Shown here: positions 1-8,159 of the stretch, one piece after another
How the letters are laid out: every line of letters starts with the position of its first letter
How positions within the stretch are numbered: position 1 is the stretch's first letter
Source of the DNA: Bryobacterales bacterium
GTDB lineage: Bacteria > Acidobacteriota > Terriglobia > Bryobacterales > Bryobacteraceae
Direction of reading: 5' to 3'
Length of the DNA: 37,176 nt
Assembly: GCA_003164035.1 (NCBI GenBank)
Contig: PLRS01000008.1
Coordinates: 1-37,176, forward strand
Position numbers and translations under genes: made by a program
The notes under the pieces: model-generated
The model's input: only the letters and a program-made list of their open reading frames with translations
Told to the model about the DNA's origin: nothing
Databases searched by the model: none

Positions 1-801
1 GTGGCGCGCCAGCACAGTCTGGCTGAAGGTGTCGTCGTAGGCCTTGATCAGGATCATGACTTCGGGCTGGAGGCGCTCGATTTCCTCCGGGGTCTTGCCC
101 CAGAGCGGACTGTCACGATCGATGGGATGGACGACGGTCCAGGTCAGGGCCAGGAACATGACCTCGGTCCGTTCGAGCTTCAGCAGGTCGTAGCGGCGCT
201 TCAGTTGGCCGTCGCGCGGCTCGACGGTCATGAGCATGACGCGGGCTTCCAGATCCATCAGGGAATTGGCGCGGCGGTTGACCAGGCGAAACTGGAGGCT
301 TTGGCCGTCCTGGTAGGGTGCGACGAGCAGGTTGCGGCTGAAGCCGATGCGGGCCGAGGGGCGGGAGACACGCCCGAACAAGAGTCCGGTGGCGACGGCA
401 AAGCCCAGCACGCCGACCAGCGCTTCGAGGGCCGCCACAAAGTTGGCGGGCACGCTCCTGGGTGAAATGTTGCCGTAGCCCACGGTGCTGAGGGTGTGGG
501 AGCTGAAGAAGAAATCGTTGAGGAAGCGGCCAAAGGCGGTGGGATCGTCGGCTCCCTGCAAATGGCCGTGGCCCAGGGCAAAGTAGACGGCGGCAAACAG
601 GAGATTGGCTAGGGTGTATCCGGCTACCAGAGTGGCGAAGAAGGCCGGCCAGCCCATATTGATGAGGTGTAGGTAAGGATGGAAATCGCGCCAGGTGGTG
701 CCCTGGCGGCGCACGTTGAAGCTGCCGTCGGGATTGATGGCGCGGGTGATGGGCGAGATGAATTTTTCGGTCAGGCCGGGATCGAAGCTGGCTTTGCGCA
801 T
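1..801 (-). CDS. Inward-rectifier (Kir-type) potassium channel, 3' end outside the window
   Basis: The minus-strand frame is open from ATG at 801 to the window edge, giving 267 residues with no stop. It carries the selectivity-filter sequence TVGYGN between two hydrophobic segments (M1 around residues 50-75, M2 around 135-160). A C-terminal beta-rich cytoplasmic domain follows, with the bacterial Kir pattern RVSRPSARIGFS, then a region starting NLLVAPYQDG. This two-TM plus immunoglobulin-like layout is that of KirBac channels, which pass K+ through the inner membrane. The N-terminus has the usual short amphipathic stretch before M1 (WRDFHPYLHLINM). Family members are about 300-330 residues, so only the end of the cytoplasmic domain is missing. 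No partner gene is visible. A mobile palindrome sits upstream of its start at 879-1038. Confidence 0.93.
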   Translation of the reverse strand, partial: MRKASFDPGLTEKFISPITRAINPDGSFNVRRQGTTWRDFHPYLHLINMGWPAFFATLVAGYTLANLLFAAVYFALGHGHLQGADDPTAFGRFLNDFFFSSHTLSTVGYGNISPRSVPANFVAALEALVGVLGFAVATGLLFGRVSRPSARIGFSRNLLVAPYQDGQSLQFRLVNRRANSLMDLEARVMLMTVEPRDGQLKRRYDLLKLERTEVMFLALTWTVVHPIDRDSPLWGKTPEEIERLQPEVMILIKAYDDTFSQTVLARH

Positions 802-878
802 TCGGTTATCGGGCCCCCGCCCGCATTCCACCTAGTTTGCCAGACATGCCGGCGGCACAGCGATGGGACCCCTCCGCG

Positions 879-1038
879 GGTGCTTAACCGATTTGAGGAA
901 ATCCGTTCCCGGCAACCACTCCCTGGCGGTCGCGGCTCGGTAAGTGACTGCAAACACGCGGTGTTCGTAACCGAGCCGCGACCGTCAGGGAGTGGTTGCC
1001 GCGCCTAAACTGCGAAATCCCCAGATCCGTTAAGCACC
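879..1038. repeat. Palindromic mobile-element-like repeat, family A copy 1, with flanking direct repeats
   Basis: The element begins GGTGCTTAACC and ends TTAAGCACC, forming terminal inverted repeats. Inside are 31-bp inverted arms (911-941 and 970-1000) with one mismatch, separated by a 28-base loop. The sequence CCCCTCCGCG occurs directly before it (869-878) and directly after it (1039-1048). This reads as a target-site duplication of 9 to 10 bp. No protein is encoded, although the arms give spurious frames reading TEPRP-GSG. Related copies lie at 2718-2943, 24171-24334 and, decayed, about 36690-36800. Together with 1049-1186, where I see only a small GGAGGA/TCCTCC hairpin around 1143-1158, it fills the gap between the channel gene and the next gene. 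Confidence 0.8.
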
Positions 1039-1186
1039 CCCCTCCGCGAGGTTTTGAAAAATCAAATTCGAGCCGATTTCTTCATATGCGCTCATCGGTG
1101 TTCACCAATGGTACGGGCTGGTAGGATAAAGGGTGGAATCGGGGAGGAAGATCCTCCCGGATTCTAATCCAGCTAAGACGAACGCG

Positions 1187-1597
1187 ATGGCCGATCCCGC
1201 CGCACAACGCCTCACCACGCTCCGCAACGGTCTGCTCCGGCTGCACAAGCACCTTCTCGATCTGGAACGCGCCGCCTACGAGCGGGATGTGGCGCGCATT
1301 CAAGGGCCGGGGCATTTGCTTGACCTGCTATTGAACGACCCGTGGTTTGCCTGGCTGCGGGAGTTATCGCAGTTCGTGGTGCTGGTGGACGAGACTCTGG
1401 ATTTGGACGAACCGGCGACAGCCGCCGATGCGGACCGTTTGATCGGGGAAGCGCGGCGGTTGATCTCGCCGGGCGAAAATGCCGATGGATTCGCGCGCCG
1501 GTATCGCGAAGCCATGCAGCGCGACGCGGGCGCGGTGCTGGCCCACCGCGACATGATGAACGTGTTTGCCGCGCTCGGCTCCAAACATGGCGATTGA
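1187..1597 (+). CDS. Conserved protein of unknown function, 136 aa
   Basis: I do not recognise a named family. The protein appears all-helical and soluble, with no signal peptide or membrane segment. It contains a run of aromatic and acidic residues (DPWFAWLRELSQFVVLVDE) and a C-terminal helix (RYREAMQRDAGAVLAH). I chose ATG 1187 over the upstream in-frame ATG at 1133 because the earlier stretch (ESGRKILPDSNPAKTN) looks like untranslated leader. Its stop codon at 1597 overlaps the start of the glycosyltransferase at 1587, so the two genes are probably translated as a pair. A protein of this general look occurs widely in bacteria, to my knowledge without an assigned role. Confidence 0.75.
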   Translation: MADPAAQRLTTLRNGLLRLHKHLLDLERAAYERDVARIQGPGHLLDLLLNDPWFAWLRELSQFVVLVDETLDLDEPATAADADRLIGEARRLISPGENADGFARRYREAMQRDAGAVLAHRDMMNVFAALGSKHGD

Positions 1598-2717
1598 GCT
1601 GGCAGGTTACCTGGCGCTGGCGATCTGGGTGTACCTGGTGGCGGGGCGGGGCGGCTTCTGGCTGGAGAGGGCCGCGGTGCCGCCCGCGTTGGACGCTTCC
1701 CGGAAAAGCCCTTCGGTAGTGGCCGTAGTTCCGGCGCGAAACGAAGCCGCGGTGGTGGAGAGAACCATCGCGTCCTTGGCCGCGCAACGGTATCCGGGGG
1801 CGTTCCACATCGTTCTGGTGGACGACGGGAGCGGCGATGGCACGGCGGAAGCGGCGCGCGCGGCGGCCCCGTCCGAGCGCCTGACGGTGATTCGGGCGGA
1901 GACGCCGGCGGCCGGCTGGACCGGAAAGATGTGGGCCGTCGGGCAAGGCGTGCGCTATGCGGCCCGGTTCGACCCCGATTACCTTCTGCTGACGGACGCC
2001 GACATCGTACACGCTCCGGACAATCTGGCCGGGCTGGCGGCGCGGGCGGAAGGCTCGGGCTATCAACTGGTTTCCTATATGGCCACGCTGGAGTGCCGGA
2101 CGCTGGCGGAGCAGGCACTGATTCCGGCATTCGTATTCTTTTTCTTCTTGGTCTACCCACCCCGATGGATCCGCAACCCGCGGCGGCGCACGGCGGGAGC
2201 GGCCGGCGGCTGCATGCTGGTCGAGCGCCGCGCGCTGGAATCGAGCGGGGGCATCGAGGCGATTGGCGGGGCGCTGATCGACGATTGCTCGCTGGCGGCG
2301 CAGATCAAGAACGCCGGCGGCGGGGTGTGGCTGGGGCTGAGCCCGGCGACCTGCAGCATTCGCGGGTATGGCGGGTACGGCGAGATAGGCCGGATGATTT
2401 CCCGCAGCGCGTTCACCCAACTTCGGCATTCGGCGCTGCTGTTACTTGGGACTACGGCGGGGCTGGTGCTGACTTACCTGACGCCACCGCTAGCGATGCT
2501 TCTGGGGCGCGGCAACGCGGCGCTGCCGGGGGCCTTGGCTTGGGGACTCATGTCCGTGGCATACGCACCGATGCTGCGCTTCTACGGGAAATCGGTGCTG
2601 TGGGCGCCGCTGCTGCCGGCCATTGCGCTGTTCTATTTGTGCGCCACTGTCCATTCCGCGGTGGTTTACTGGCGGGGAAAAGGCGGCCAGTGGAAAGGCC
2701 GGGTGCAGGACGGTTGA
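1587..2717 (+). CDS. hpnB: Family 2 glycosyltransferase, HpnB-like (hopene-associated)
   Basis: This 376-aa membrane protein has an N-terminal hydrophobic helix, then a GT-A fold: VPARNEA near residue 50, VDDGSGDGT near 80, the DAD metal-binding motif in LLTDADIVHA, and GGCMLVERRAL followed by IDDCSLA. Several C-terminal membrane helices follow, and the C-terminus ends GGQWKGR. This order and ending match HpnB, a glycosyltransferase named for its presence in hopanoid loci; its exact substrate is not settled. No squalene-hopene cyclase or other hpn gene is in the window, so the hopanoid link is by family only. The start at ATG 1587 overlaps the preceding gene by 11 bases. The stop codon lies inside the left flanking duplication of repeat A2. 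Confidence 0.85.
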   Translation: MAIELAGYLALAIWVYLVAGRGGFWLERAAVPPALDASRKSPSVVAVVPARNEAAVVERTIASLAAQRYPGAFHIVLVDDGSGDGTAEAARAAAPSERLTVIRAETPAAGWTGKMWAVGQGVRYAARFDPDYLLLTDADIVHAPDNLAGLAARAEGSGYQLVSYMATLECRTLAEQALIPAFVFFFFLVYPPRWIRNPRRRTAGAAGGCMLVERRALESSGGIEAIGGALIDDCSLAAQIKNAGGGVWLGLSPATCSIRGYGGYGEIGRMISRSAFTQLRHSALLLLGTTAGLVLTYLTPPLAMLLGRGNAALPGALAWGLMSVAYAPMLRFYGKSVLWAPLLPAIALFYLCATVHSAVVYWRGKGGQWKGRVQDG

Positions 2718-2943
2718 GGGTGCTTAGCCGGCCTGGGGAAATCCGCTCCCGTTCGACCGCGAGAAGCTGTGAAAAAAAAACGCGCCCAAGCGCGCTGGGC
2801 AGGCGGAACCGCCTGCCCCACCATTGAAAACAATGCGCTTGCTTTGGTGGCGCATGGCGGTTCCGCCTGCGATTTGCGATTTTTTCACGGCCTCCGAGGG
2901 AGCGGTTGAACGGGAGCAACCTTCCCAAATCAGCTAAGCACCC
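2718..2943. repeat. Composite palindromic repeat, family A copy 2, with a nested hairpin
   Basis: The ends are GGGTGCTTAGC and GCTAAGCACCC, matching family A. The flanks are GACGGTTGA (2709-2717) and GACGGATGA (2944-2952), a 9-bp direct repeat with one mismatch, consistent with a decayed target duplication. The usual long GC-rich arms are interrupted. Outer arms (GTGAAAAAA / TTTTTTCAC and GCTCCCGTT / AACGGGAGC) enclose a second palindromic unit at about 2799-2870 built on GGCGGAACCGCC and GGCGGTTCCGCC. The run of A on one side and T on the other of a large hairpin could end transcription in both directions, between the glycosyltransferase and the helicase. Confidence 0.75.
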
Positions 2944-3007
2944 GACGGATGAGCGCCGAAGGCCGTTTCGCAGCAGCATGATACACTGGAATCTAAGTTC
3001 CCTCGGA

Positions 3008-5377
3008 ATGGATTTTCTCAAAGGGCTGAACGCCCAACAGCGCGAAGCGGTGAGTTGCACGGAAGGACCGTTGCTCATTCTGGCGGGCGCTGGCAGCGGC
3101 AAGACCCGGGTAATTACTCATCGCATCGCGCACATCATCACGGCGCGGCACGTACCGCCTTCGTGTATCCTGGCGGTGACCTTCACCAACAAAGCCGCCG
3201 GGGAGATGCGCGAGCGGGTGCGTTCCCTGCTGGAAGAAGTGCGGCTCGATTCCGAACCGGTGGTGTCGACGTTTCATTCCTTCTGCGTTCGGCTGCTGCG
3301 CAAGGACGGGGATCCGCTGGCGCGGGTGCGGCCGGGATTCACGCGGCGGTTCACGATCTACGACGACGACGACCAGGTTGCCATCATCAAGGCGGCGTAC
3401 CGCGCGCTCGGTCTGGTGGAGAAGGACTTCCTGCAATACCGCGCGGCCCTGTCGCGCATCAGCCACGCCAAGAACCTGAAAGAGACGGCGGCGGATTTGT
3501 ACAAGCAGGCGGTCAATAAGGAGACCGAAGCGCTGGCGGCGGTTTTCGAGGAATACGAAAAAGCGCTGCGCAATGCCAACGCCCTGGATTTCGACGATCT
3601 ATTGCTGGAGGCGGTTCGCCTGCTGCGGCACGACGACGCGACGCGCGAGAGGTGGAACCGGCGGCTGAGCTACGTGATGATCGACGAGTATCAGGACACC
3701 AATCGCAGCCAATACGAGCTGATGCGGCTCCTGTCGGAATCGCACAACAACGTGTGCGTGGTGGGCGACGAGGATCAGTCGATTTACAGTTGGCGGGGCG
3801 CCGATATCCGCAACATCCTGGACTTCGAGCGGGATTTTCCGAATGTGCGGACGATCCGGCTGGAACAGAATTACCGGTCGACCAAGAATATTCTGGCGGC
3901 GGCCGGGGCGGTGGTGGAAAACAATAAGCAGCGCAAGGGCAAGAAGCTGTGGACCGAGGCGAACGCCGGCGATTCGATCGGGGTGTACGCGGGTTTCGAC
4001 GCCGAAAACGAAGCGCTTTTCGTGGCCGATACCATCGAGAAACACCTGACCGCGAATCCCGAGGACCACGTCGCCATCCTCTACCGCACGAATTCTCAAT
4101 CGCGGCAGATGGAGGAAGCGCTGCGCCGCTACGGCCGAAAATACAACGTCGTGGGCGGTTTCAGCTTTTATCAGAGGGCGGAAGTCAAGGACGTGGTGGC
4201 CTATCTGAAGCTGGCCTCGTCGAATACCGACTCGATGAGCCTGCTGCGGGTAATCAATGTGCCGGCGCGCGGCATCGGGCGCACCACGGTGGAGCAGATC
4301 GAGCACACGGCGCGCGACAAGAACATCAGCCTGTGGGAAGCGATACAGAATATTATCGATTCGCAGAACCTGTCCACGCGGTCGCAATCTTCGCTGGTGA
4401 CGTTCCGCAACCTGGTGCAGGAGCTTTCGCTGGTGGCGAGCAGGGGAGCGCTGCCGGAGCTGATTCGCTTCGTGCTGGAGCGGACCGGTTACCGCAAGAT
4501 GCTGGAGCAGGAGAAGACGCCGGAAGCCGAATCGCGTCTGGAGAACCTGGACGAAATGATCAACGCGGCCGCCGAAGGGGCGGAGCGCGGCGAGGAACTG
4601 GGGGATTTTCTGGATCACGCCGCGCTGGTGGCGGAGGCCGACGCCTTCGATAAGACGGCGCCGGTGGCGTTGATGACGCTGCACAATGCCAAGGGTCTGG
4701 AGTTCCCGGTGGTATTCCTGACCGGCCTGGAGCAGGGGTTGTTCCCGCACAGCCGATCGGCGAACTCCGAGGCGGCGATGGAGGAAGAGCGGCGGTTGTG
4801 CTACGTCGGCATGACGCGCGCGCGCAAGCGGCTGGTATTGACCTGGGCCAAGTTCCGGCGGCGTTTCGGCGGTGGCGAGCAGGAACGATCGGCGCCATCC
4901 TGGTTTCTGAGCGAGGTGCCGGAGAACCTGACGGTCGATCTGGGCGTGCAGGACGTCCCCGGTGAAGTAGGCCTGACGGCGGAGCGCTTCGACGTACGGC
5001 AGGCCGCGCGGCGCAACACATTTACGGGCAAGACCTACAACTCGGTCGACAACATTTCGAATTTCTTCAATCAACGGGGGATTCCGTTCAACTCGCCGAA
5101 GCCGATACCGCCATCGCCGGCAGCGCCGCCCGCCCGGCCGCCGCTAGCCTCCAGGCCGCAGCCCGCGGCGCCCGCGCAATCGACGGGAACGCCCCAGGCG
5201 GCGCCCGGCGTTCCGCGGATGGCGCGAGCCGGAATGACGGTGGTACACCCCAAGTACGGGGCGGGCACGGTGGTACGGCGCGAAGGCGATGGAGAAGATG
5301 CTAAGATCACGGTGAACTTCCCCGGGGTCGGGCTCAAAAAGCTCGTCGAAAAATACGCAGGACTGAAGCGAAACTGA
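3008..5377 (+). CDS. pcrA: ATP-dependent DNA helicase, PcrA/UvrD family
   Basis: This 789-aa superfamily 1A helicase unwinds DNA 3' to 5' in repair and replication restart. The Walker A motif GAGSGKT is at residues 27-33 and follows a Q-motif (LNAQQREAV). Motif II is DEYQDTN near 226, motif III QSIYSWRGAD near 257, QNYRS near 287, and motif VI VGMTRARKRL near 600. A Pro/Ala-rich linker (about 695-740) leads to a C-terminal Tudor-like domain (GMTVVHPKYGAGTV from about 742). In PcrA this domain contacts RNA polymerase, so the protein is closer to PcrA/UvrD than to Rep. I chose ATG 3008 because the helicase fold starts there; an in-frame ATG at 2980 is possible. It overlaps the next small gene by one base (TGATG). 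Confidence 0.95.
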   Translation: MDFLKGLNAQQREAVSCTEGPLLILAGAGSGKTRVITHRIAHIITARHVPPSCILAVTFTNKAAGEMRERVRSLLEEVRLDSEPVVSTFHSFCVRLLRKDGDPLARVRPGFTRRFTIYDDDDQVAIIKAAYRALGLVEKDFLQYRAALSRISHAKNLKETAADLYKQAVNKETEALAAVFEEYEKALRNANALDFDDLLLEAVRLLRHDDATRERWNRRLSYVMIDEYQDTNRSQYELMRLLSESHNNVCVVGDEDQSIYSWRGADIRNILDFERDFPNVRTIRLEQNYRSTKNILAAAGAVVENNKQRKGKKLWTEANAGDSIGVYAGFDAENEALFVADTIEKHLTANPEDHVAILYRTNSQSRQMEEALRRYGRKYNVVGGFSFYQRAEVKDVVAYLKLASSNTDSMSLLRVINVPARGIGRTTVEQIEHTARDKNISLWEAIQNIIDSQNLSTRSQSSLVTFRNLVQELSLVASRGALPELIRFVLERTGYRKMLEQEKTPEAESRLENLDEMINAAAEGAERGEELGDFLDHAALVAEADAFDKTAPVALMTLHNAKGLEFPVVFLTGLEQGLFPHSRSANSEAAMEEERRLCYVGMTRARKRLVLTWAKFRRRFGGGEQERSAPSWFLSEVPENLTVDLGVQDVPGEVGLTAERFDVRQAARRNTFTGKTYNSVDNISNFFNQRGIPFNSPKPIPPSPAAPPARPPLASRPQPAAPAQSTGTPQAAPGVPRMARAGMTVVHPKYGAGTVVRREGDGEDAKITVNFPGVGLKKLVEKYAGLKRN

Positions 5378-5535
5378 TGAACACGACAAAAGTGACCGAC
5401 AAAGCAGAACGTAAGAAACTAAAGCGCGTGGCGCGCAAGAAGGCGGCGCCCAAAGCGAAACGGGCAGCCGGAGTGGCGCGCGGGTCGCTCAAGAAAAAGA
5501 TCCGTCACCAGACGCAAGGCCAGCGCAAACGGTGA
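5377..5535 (+). CDS. Very small, highly basic protein coupled to the helicase
   Basis: A 52-codon frame starts at the ATG overlapping the helicase stop (TGATG), which favours translational coupling. The product has 13 Lys and 8 Arg among 52 residues and only two acidic residues, near the N-terminus. It contains runs such as ERKKLKRVARKKAAPKAKRA and GSLKKKIRHQTQGQRKR. There is no signal peptide or hydrophobic stretch, so it is cytosolic and probably binds nucleic acid or another polyanion. I know no family for it. The Ala/Lys-rich composition resembles histone-H1-like tails. The case for a real gene is the exact stop-start overlap, the continuous frame to a stop, and the strongly non-random composition. 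Confidence 0.6.
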   Translation: MNTTKVTDKAERKKLKRVARKKAAPKAKRAAGVARGSLKKKIRHQTQGQRKR

Positions 5536-5647
5536 TCGAGGACAATAACGGCCGACGAATGCCATTTAACACGGCCAAAGGCACTGGCGACAAGATCGCC
5601 GGCGCTACCTAGCCGCTTCAGCCGCCATCACTATCCTCTTTGACACC

Positions 5648-7138
5648 GTGAATCTCTTTCGAACCAAGAGCATCGACGAGTTGATCGCGGCTTCCGAGGA
5701 GCCTACCCACAAGCTGCGCAAGACGCTTGGCCCATGGAGCCTCACGGCGCTGGGGATCGGGGCTGTGATCGGGAGCGGCATTTTCACGCTGACGGGCACG
5801 GCGGCCGCCGGCAAGACCATCGCCATCAAATCGATTCTGAACGCCACGGTGATCGACCTGGTGCTGTCGGGATCGGCGGCACACTCGCAGTTGGGGCGGC
5901 CCGGCGCCGGACCGGCCATCACGGTGTCCTTCCTTCTGGTGGCGATTGCCTGCCTTTTCGCCGGGCTATGTTATGCCGAGCTGGCGTCGATGATTCCCGT
6001 GGCCGGCAGCGCATACACGTACGCTTACGCGATTTTGGGCGAAATCGTGGCCTGGATTATCGGCTGGGACCTGATTCTGGAGTACGCGGTTTCGAACATG
6101 TCGGTCGCGGTCGGCTTTTCGGCTTATTTGCAGGATCTGGGCGAGAACCTGATCGGCTATCGATTGCCGCAGCAATGGGCCTTTCCGCCATTTCCGGCGT
6201 CGGGAGGACCGGCCGGCTGGTTTAACGTCCCGGCGCTGGCGATTACCATGCTGGTGACCTGGATACTGGTGCGGGGAGTTCGCGAGAGCGCGCGAACCAA
6301 CACCACCATGGTGGCCATCAAGATCGCGGCCATCCTGCTGTTTTGTTTCGGCGCGGCGGGGGCGATCAAGACCTCCAACTGGCACCCGTTCGCACCGCAT
6401 GGGTTTTCGGGGGTTCTAACCGGCGCTTCCATCGTGTTTTTCACCTACATCGGTTTCGACTCGGTTTCGACGGCGGCGGAAGAGTGCAAGCGCCCGCAGC
6501 GCGATTTGCCCATCGGAATCATCGCCACGCTGATCGTCTGCACCATTCTCTACGGGGCGGTCTCGCTGGTGCTGACCGGCATCGTCAACTATCAGACGCT
6601 CAACACCGATTCGCCGGTGGCCGATGCGCTGCGCGTGCTGGGCTACAACCGGCTGCGGCTGGTGGTGACGGCCGGCGCGCTGATGGGGATGCTGTCGTCG
6701 CTGCTGGTCTATCAATACGGACAGGCCCGAATCTGGTTTGCGATGTCGCGCGACCGCCTGCTGCCGCGCATGTTTTCGGCGGTTCACCGGCGTTTTCAGA
6801 CACCCTATATCAGCACCTGGATCGCGGGTTTCGTGGTGGGGATTCCGGCGGGGATCTGGGATATCGACACGTTCGCCGAGCTTTCGAACATCGGCACCCT
6901 GTTCGCCTTCGTGCTGGTGTCGCTGGGGGTGATCGTGCTGCGCGCGAAGCAACCCGACCGGCCGCGATCGTTCCGGGTGCCCTTCGTGCCGCTATTTCCG
7001 ATCATCTCGATCGTGTGTTGCGTGGTGCTTATGATGGGTCTTCCGTTGCTGACGTGGCTGCGGTTTTTCGTGTGGCTCGCGATCGGCCTCGCCATCTACA
7101 TTCCGTTTGGCAGAAAGCGCAGCACGCTTGCGGGATAG
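5648..7138 (+). CDS. APC-superfamily amino acid permease (cationic amino acid transporter type)
   Basis: A 496-aa integral membrane protein with about 12-13 hydrophobic segments. The first helix carries the APC signature GIGAVIGSGIFTLTG, and IPVAGSAYTYAYAILGEIVAWIIGWDLILEY matches helix 3 of the CAT subgroup. FTYIGFDSVSTAAEE in the helix 6 region is also typical, followed by the loop ECKRPQRDLPIGI. It probably imports amino acids by proton symport; the substrate cannot be read from sequence. Start is GTG at 5648, giving the normal soluble N-terminus (DELIAASEE-HKLRKTLG). An insertion of about 35 residues (around 59-95) lies between helices 1 and 2 and is a little unusual. The gap before it (5536-5647) shows no recognisable signal. 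Confidence 0.92.
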   Translation: MNLFRTKSIDELIAASEEPTHKLRKTLGPWSLTALGIGAVIGSGIFTLTGTAAAGKTIAIKSILNATVIDLVLSGSAAHSQLGRPGAGPAITVSFLLVAIACLFAGLCYAELASMIPVAGSAYTYAYAILGEIVAWIIGWDLILEYAVSNMSVAVGFSAYLQDLGENLIGYRLPQQWAFPPFPASGGPAGWFNVPALAITMLVTWILVRGVRESARTNTTMVAIKIAAILLFCFGAAGAIKTSNWHPFAPHGFSGVLTGASIVFFTYIGFDSVSTAAEECKRPQRDLPIGIIATLIVCTILYGAVSLVLTGIVNYQTLNTDSPVADALRVLGYNRLRLVVTAGALMGMLSSLLVYQYGQARIWFAMSRDRLLPRMFSAVHRRFQTPYISTWIAGFVVGIPAGIWDIDTFAELSNIGTLFAFVLVSLGVIVLRAKQPDRPRSFRVPFVPLFPIISIVCCVVLMMGLPLLTWLRFFVWLAIGLAIYIPFGRKRSTLAG

Positions 7139-7181
7139 GACAGGGTTGCATTTGCCCCAAGCGGGCTGGGATACTGCAGCC

Positions 7182-8099
7182 GTGGAGCCGAGTTCGGCGG
7201 AATTGACGGAACTGCTGGTGGCGTCGTATGCGCGCGGCGGCATCAACCACCTGGACGGGAAGAATCTGCCCTCGAAGCAGGCTGTGGCGTCGATCACCAT
7301 GGACCTGCTGCGGCTGCTATTCCCGGGTTACTTCTGTGAAGACCTGGTGCACTCATCCGCCATCCGCGCCCAAACGGCCGCGCTGGTGGAGAGTGTGGCG
7401 GCGCGCCTCGAGACCGAGATCCACAAGAGCCTCGAATACGATCCGCCGGCCGAGTTGGAGGACGAGCCGCTGCCCGGCGCCGCCCACTTGCTGACGCTCA
7501 AGTTTCTGGCCGACCTGCCGCGTATTCGGGAACTGCTCGGTACCGATATCGATGCGGCGTACACGGGCGACCCGGCCGCGCTGAGCAAGGAAGAAGTGAT
7601 CGTCGCGTACCCCTTTGTCGAAACCATCGCGGTGCAACGCCTGGCCCACGCCCTGTATACGGACCAGATTCCGCTGATTCCCCGCATCATGACCGAATGG
7701 GCGCACGCCCGGAGCGGTATGGACCTGCATCCGGGCGCCCGCATCGGCACGCATTTCTTCGTGGATCACTGCACCGGGACGGTGGTGGGCGAGACCAGCT
7801 CGATCGGCAATCACGTCAAGATGTACCAAGGCGTCGGGCTGGTGGCCAAGTCTCTGAGCGCGGGCCGCGCCTTACGCGGGAAGAAACGGCACCCCACCAT
7901 CGAAGACCATGTCACCATCTACGCCGGAGCCACCATCATTGGCGGAGACACGGTGATCGGGGCCGGCAGCACCATCGGCGCCGGAGTCTTCCTGATGCAG
8001 AGCGTGCCGGCGCATTCGCTGGTGGTGCAGGAAGCGGCCAACGTGACGGTGACACCCAAGAGGTCCGCCGAGAGCGTAGAGATCGATTTTCAGATCTGA
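7182..8099 (+). CDS. Serine O-acetyltransferase-like hexapeptide-repeat enzyme (CysE/EpsC type)
   Basis: The enzyme is expected to acetylate L-serine with acetyl-CoA, the first step of cysteine synthesis. An N-terminal helical domain contains LLFPGYF and ends in AHALY-IPLIPRIMTEWAHARSGMDLHPGA. A left-handed beta-helix follows, with repeats such as IGTHFFVDHCTGTVVGE and IGNHVKMYQGVGLVA, and catalytic-type Asp and His residues (VDHC). IEDHVTIYAGATIIGGD and IGAGSTIGAGVFL complete it. This longer form (about 305 aa) resembles EpsC-type SATs. The start is uncertain: GTG 7182 has GGGA 10 bases upstream, TTG 7146 has AGGA 5 bases upstream, and TTG 7107 would overlap the permease. No cysK is next to it. 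Confidence 0.85.
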   Translation: MEPSSAELTELLVASYARGGINHLDGKNLPSKQAVASITMDLLRLLFPGYFCEDLVHSSAIRAQTAALVESVAARLETEIHKSLEYDPPAELEDEPLPGAAHLLTLKFLADLPRIRELLGTDIDAAYTGDPAALSKEEVIVAYPFVETIAVQRLAHALYTDQIPLIPRIMTEWAHARSGMDLHPGARIGTHFFVDHCTGTVVGETSSIGNHVKMYQGVGLVAKSLSAGRALRGKKRHPTIEDHVTIYAGATIIGGDTVIGAGSTIGAGVFLMQSVPAHSLVVQEAANVTVTPKRSAESVEIDFQI

Positions 8100-8159
8100 A
8101 GACATGGGACGCCCGCTTGGGCGAAAGACAGTAGCCCACGGCGTAAGCCGTGTGGTTAG

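Noticed and set aside
679-1008. Open frames on both strands reading TEPRP-GSG across 679-1008 and 771-953
   Set aside because: They are translations of the arms of palindrome A1, in conflict with the channel gene; not genes.
1049-1100. AAATTCGAGCC-like stretch as a tRNA T-arm
   Set aside because: No acceptor, anticodon or D-arm could be formed around it. I found no tRNA in the window.
3599-5074. Long antisense frame within the helicase gene
   Set aside because: GC-rich third positions keep the opposite strand open. The helicase frame has all family motifs; the antisense one has none.
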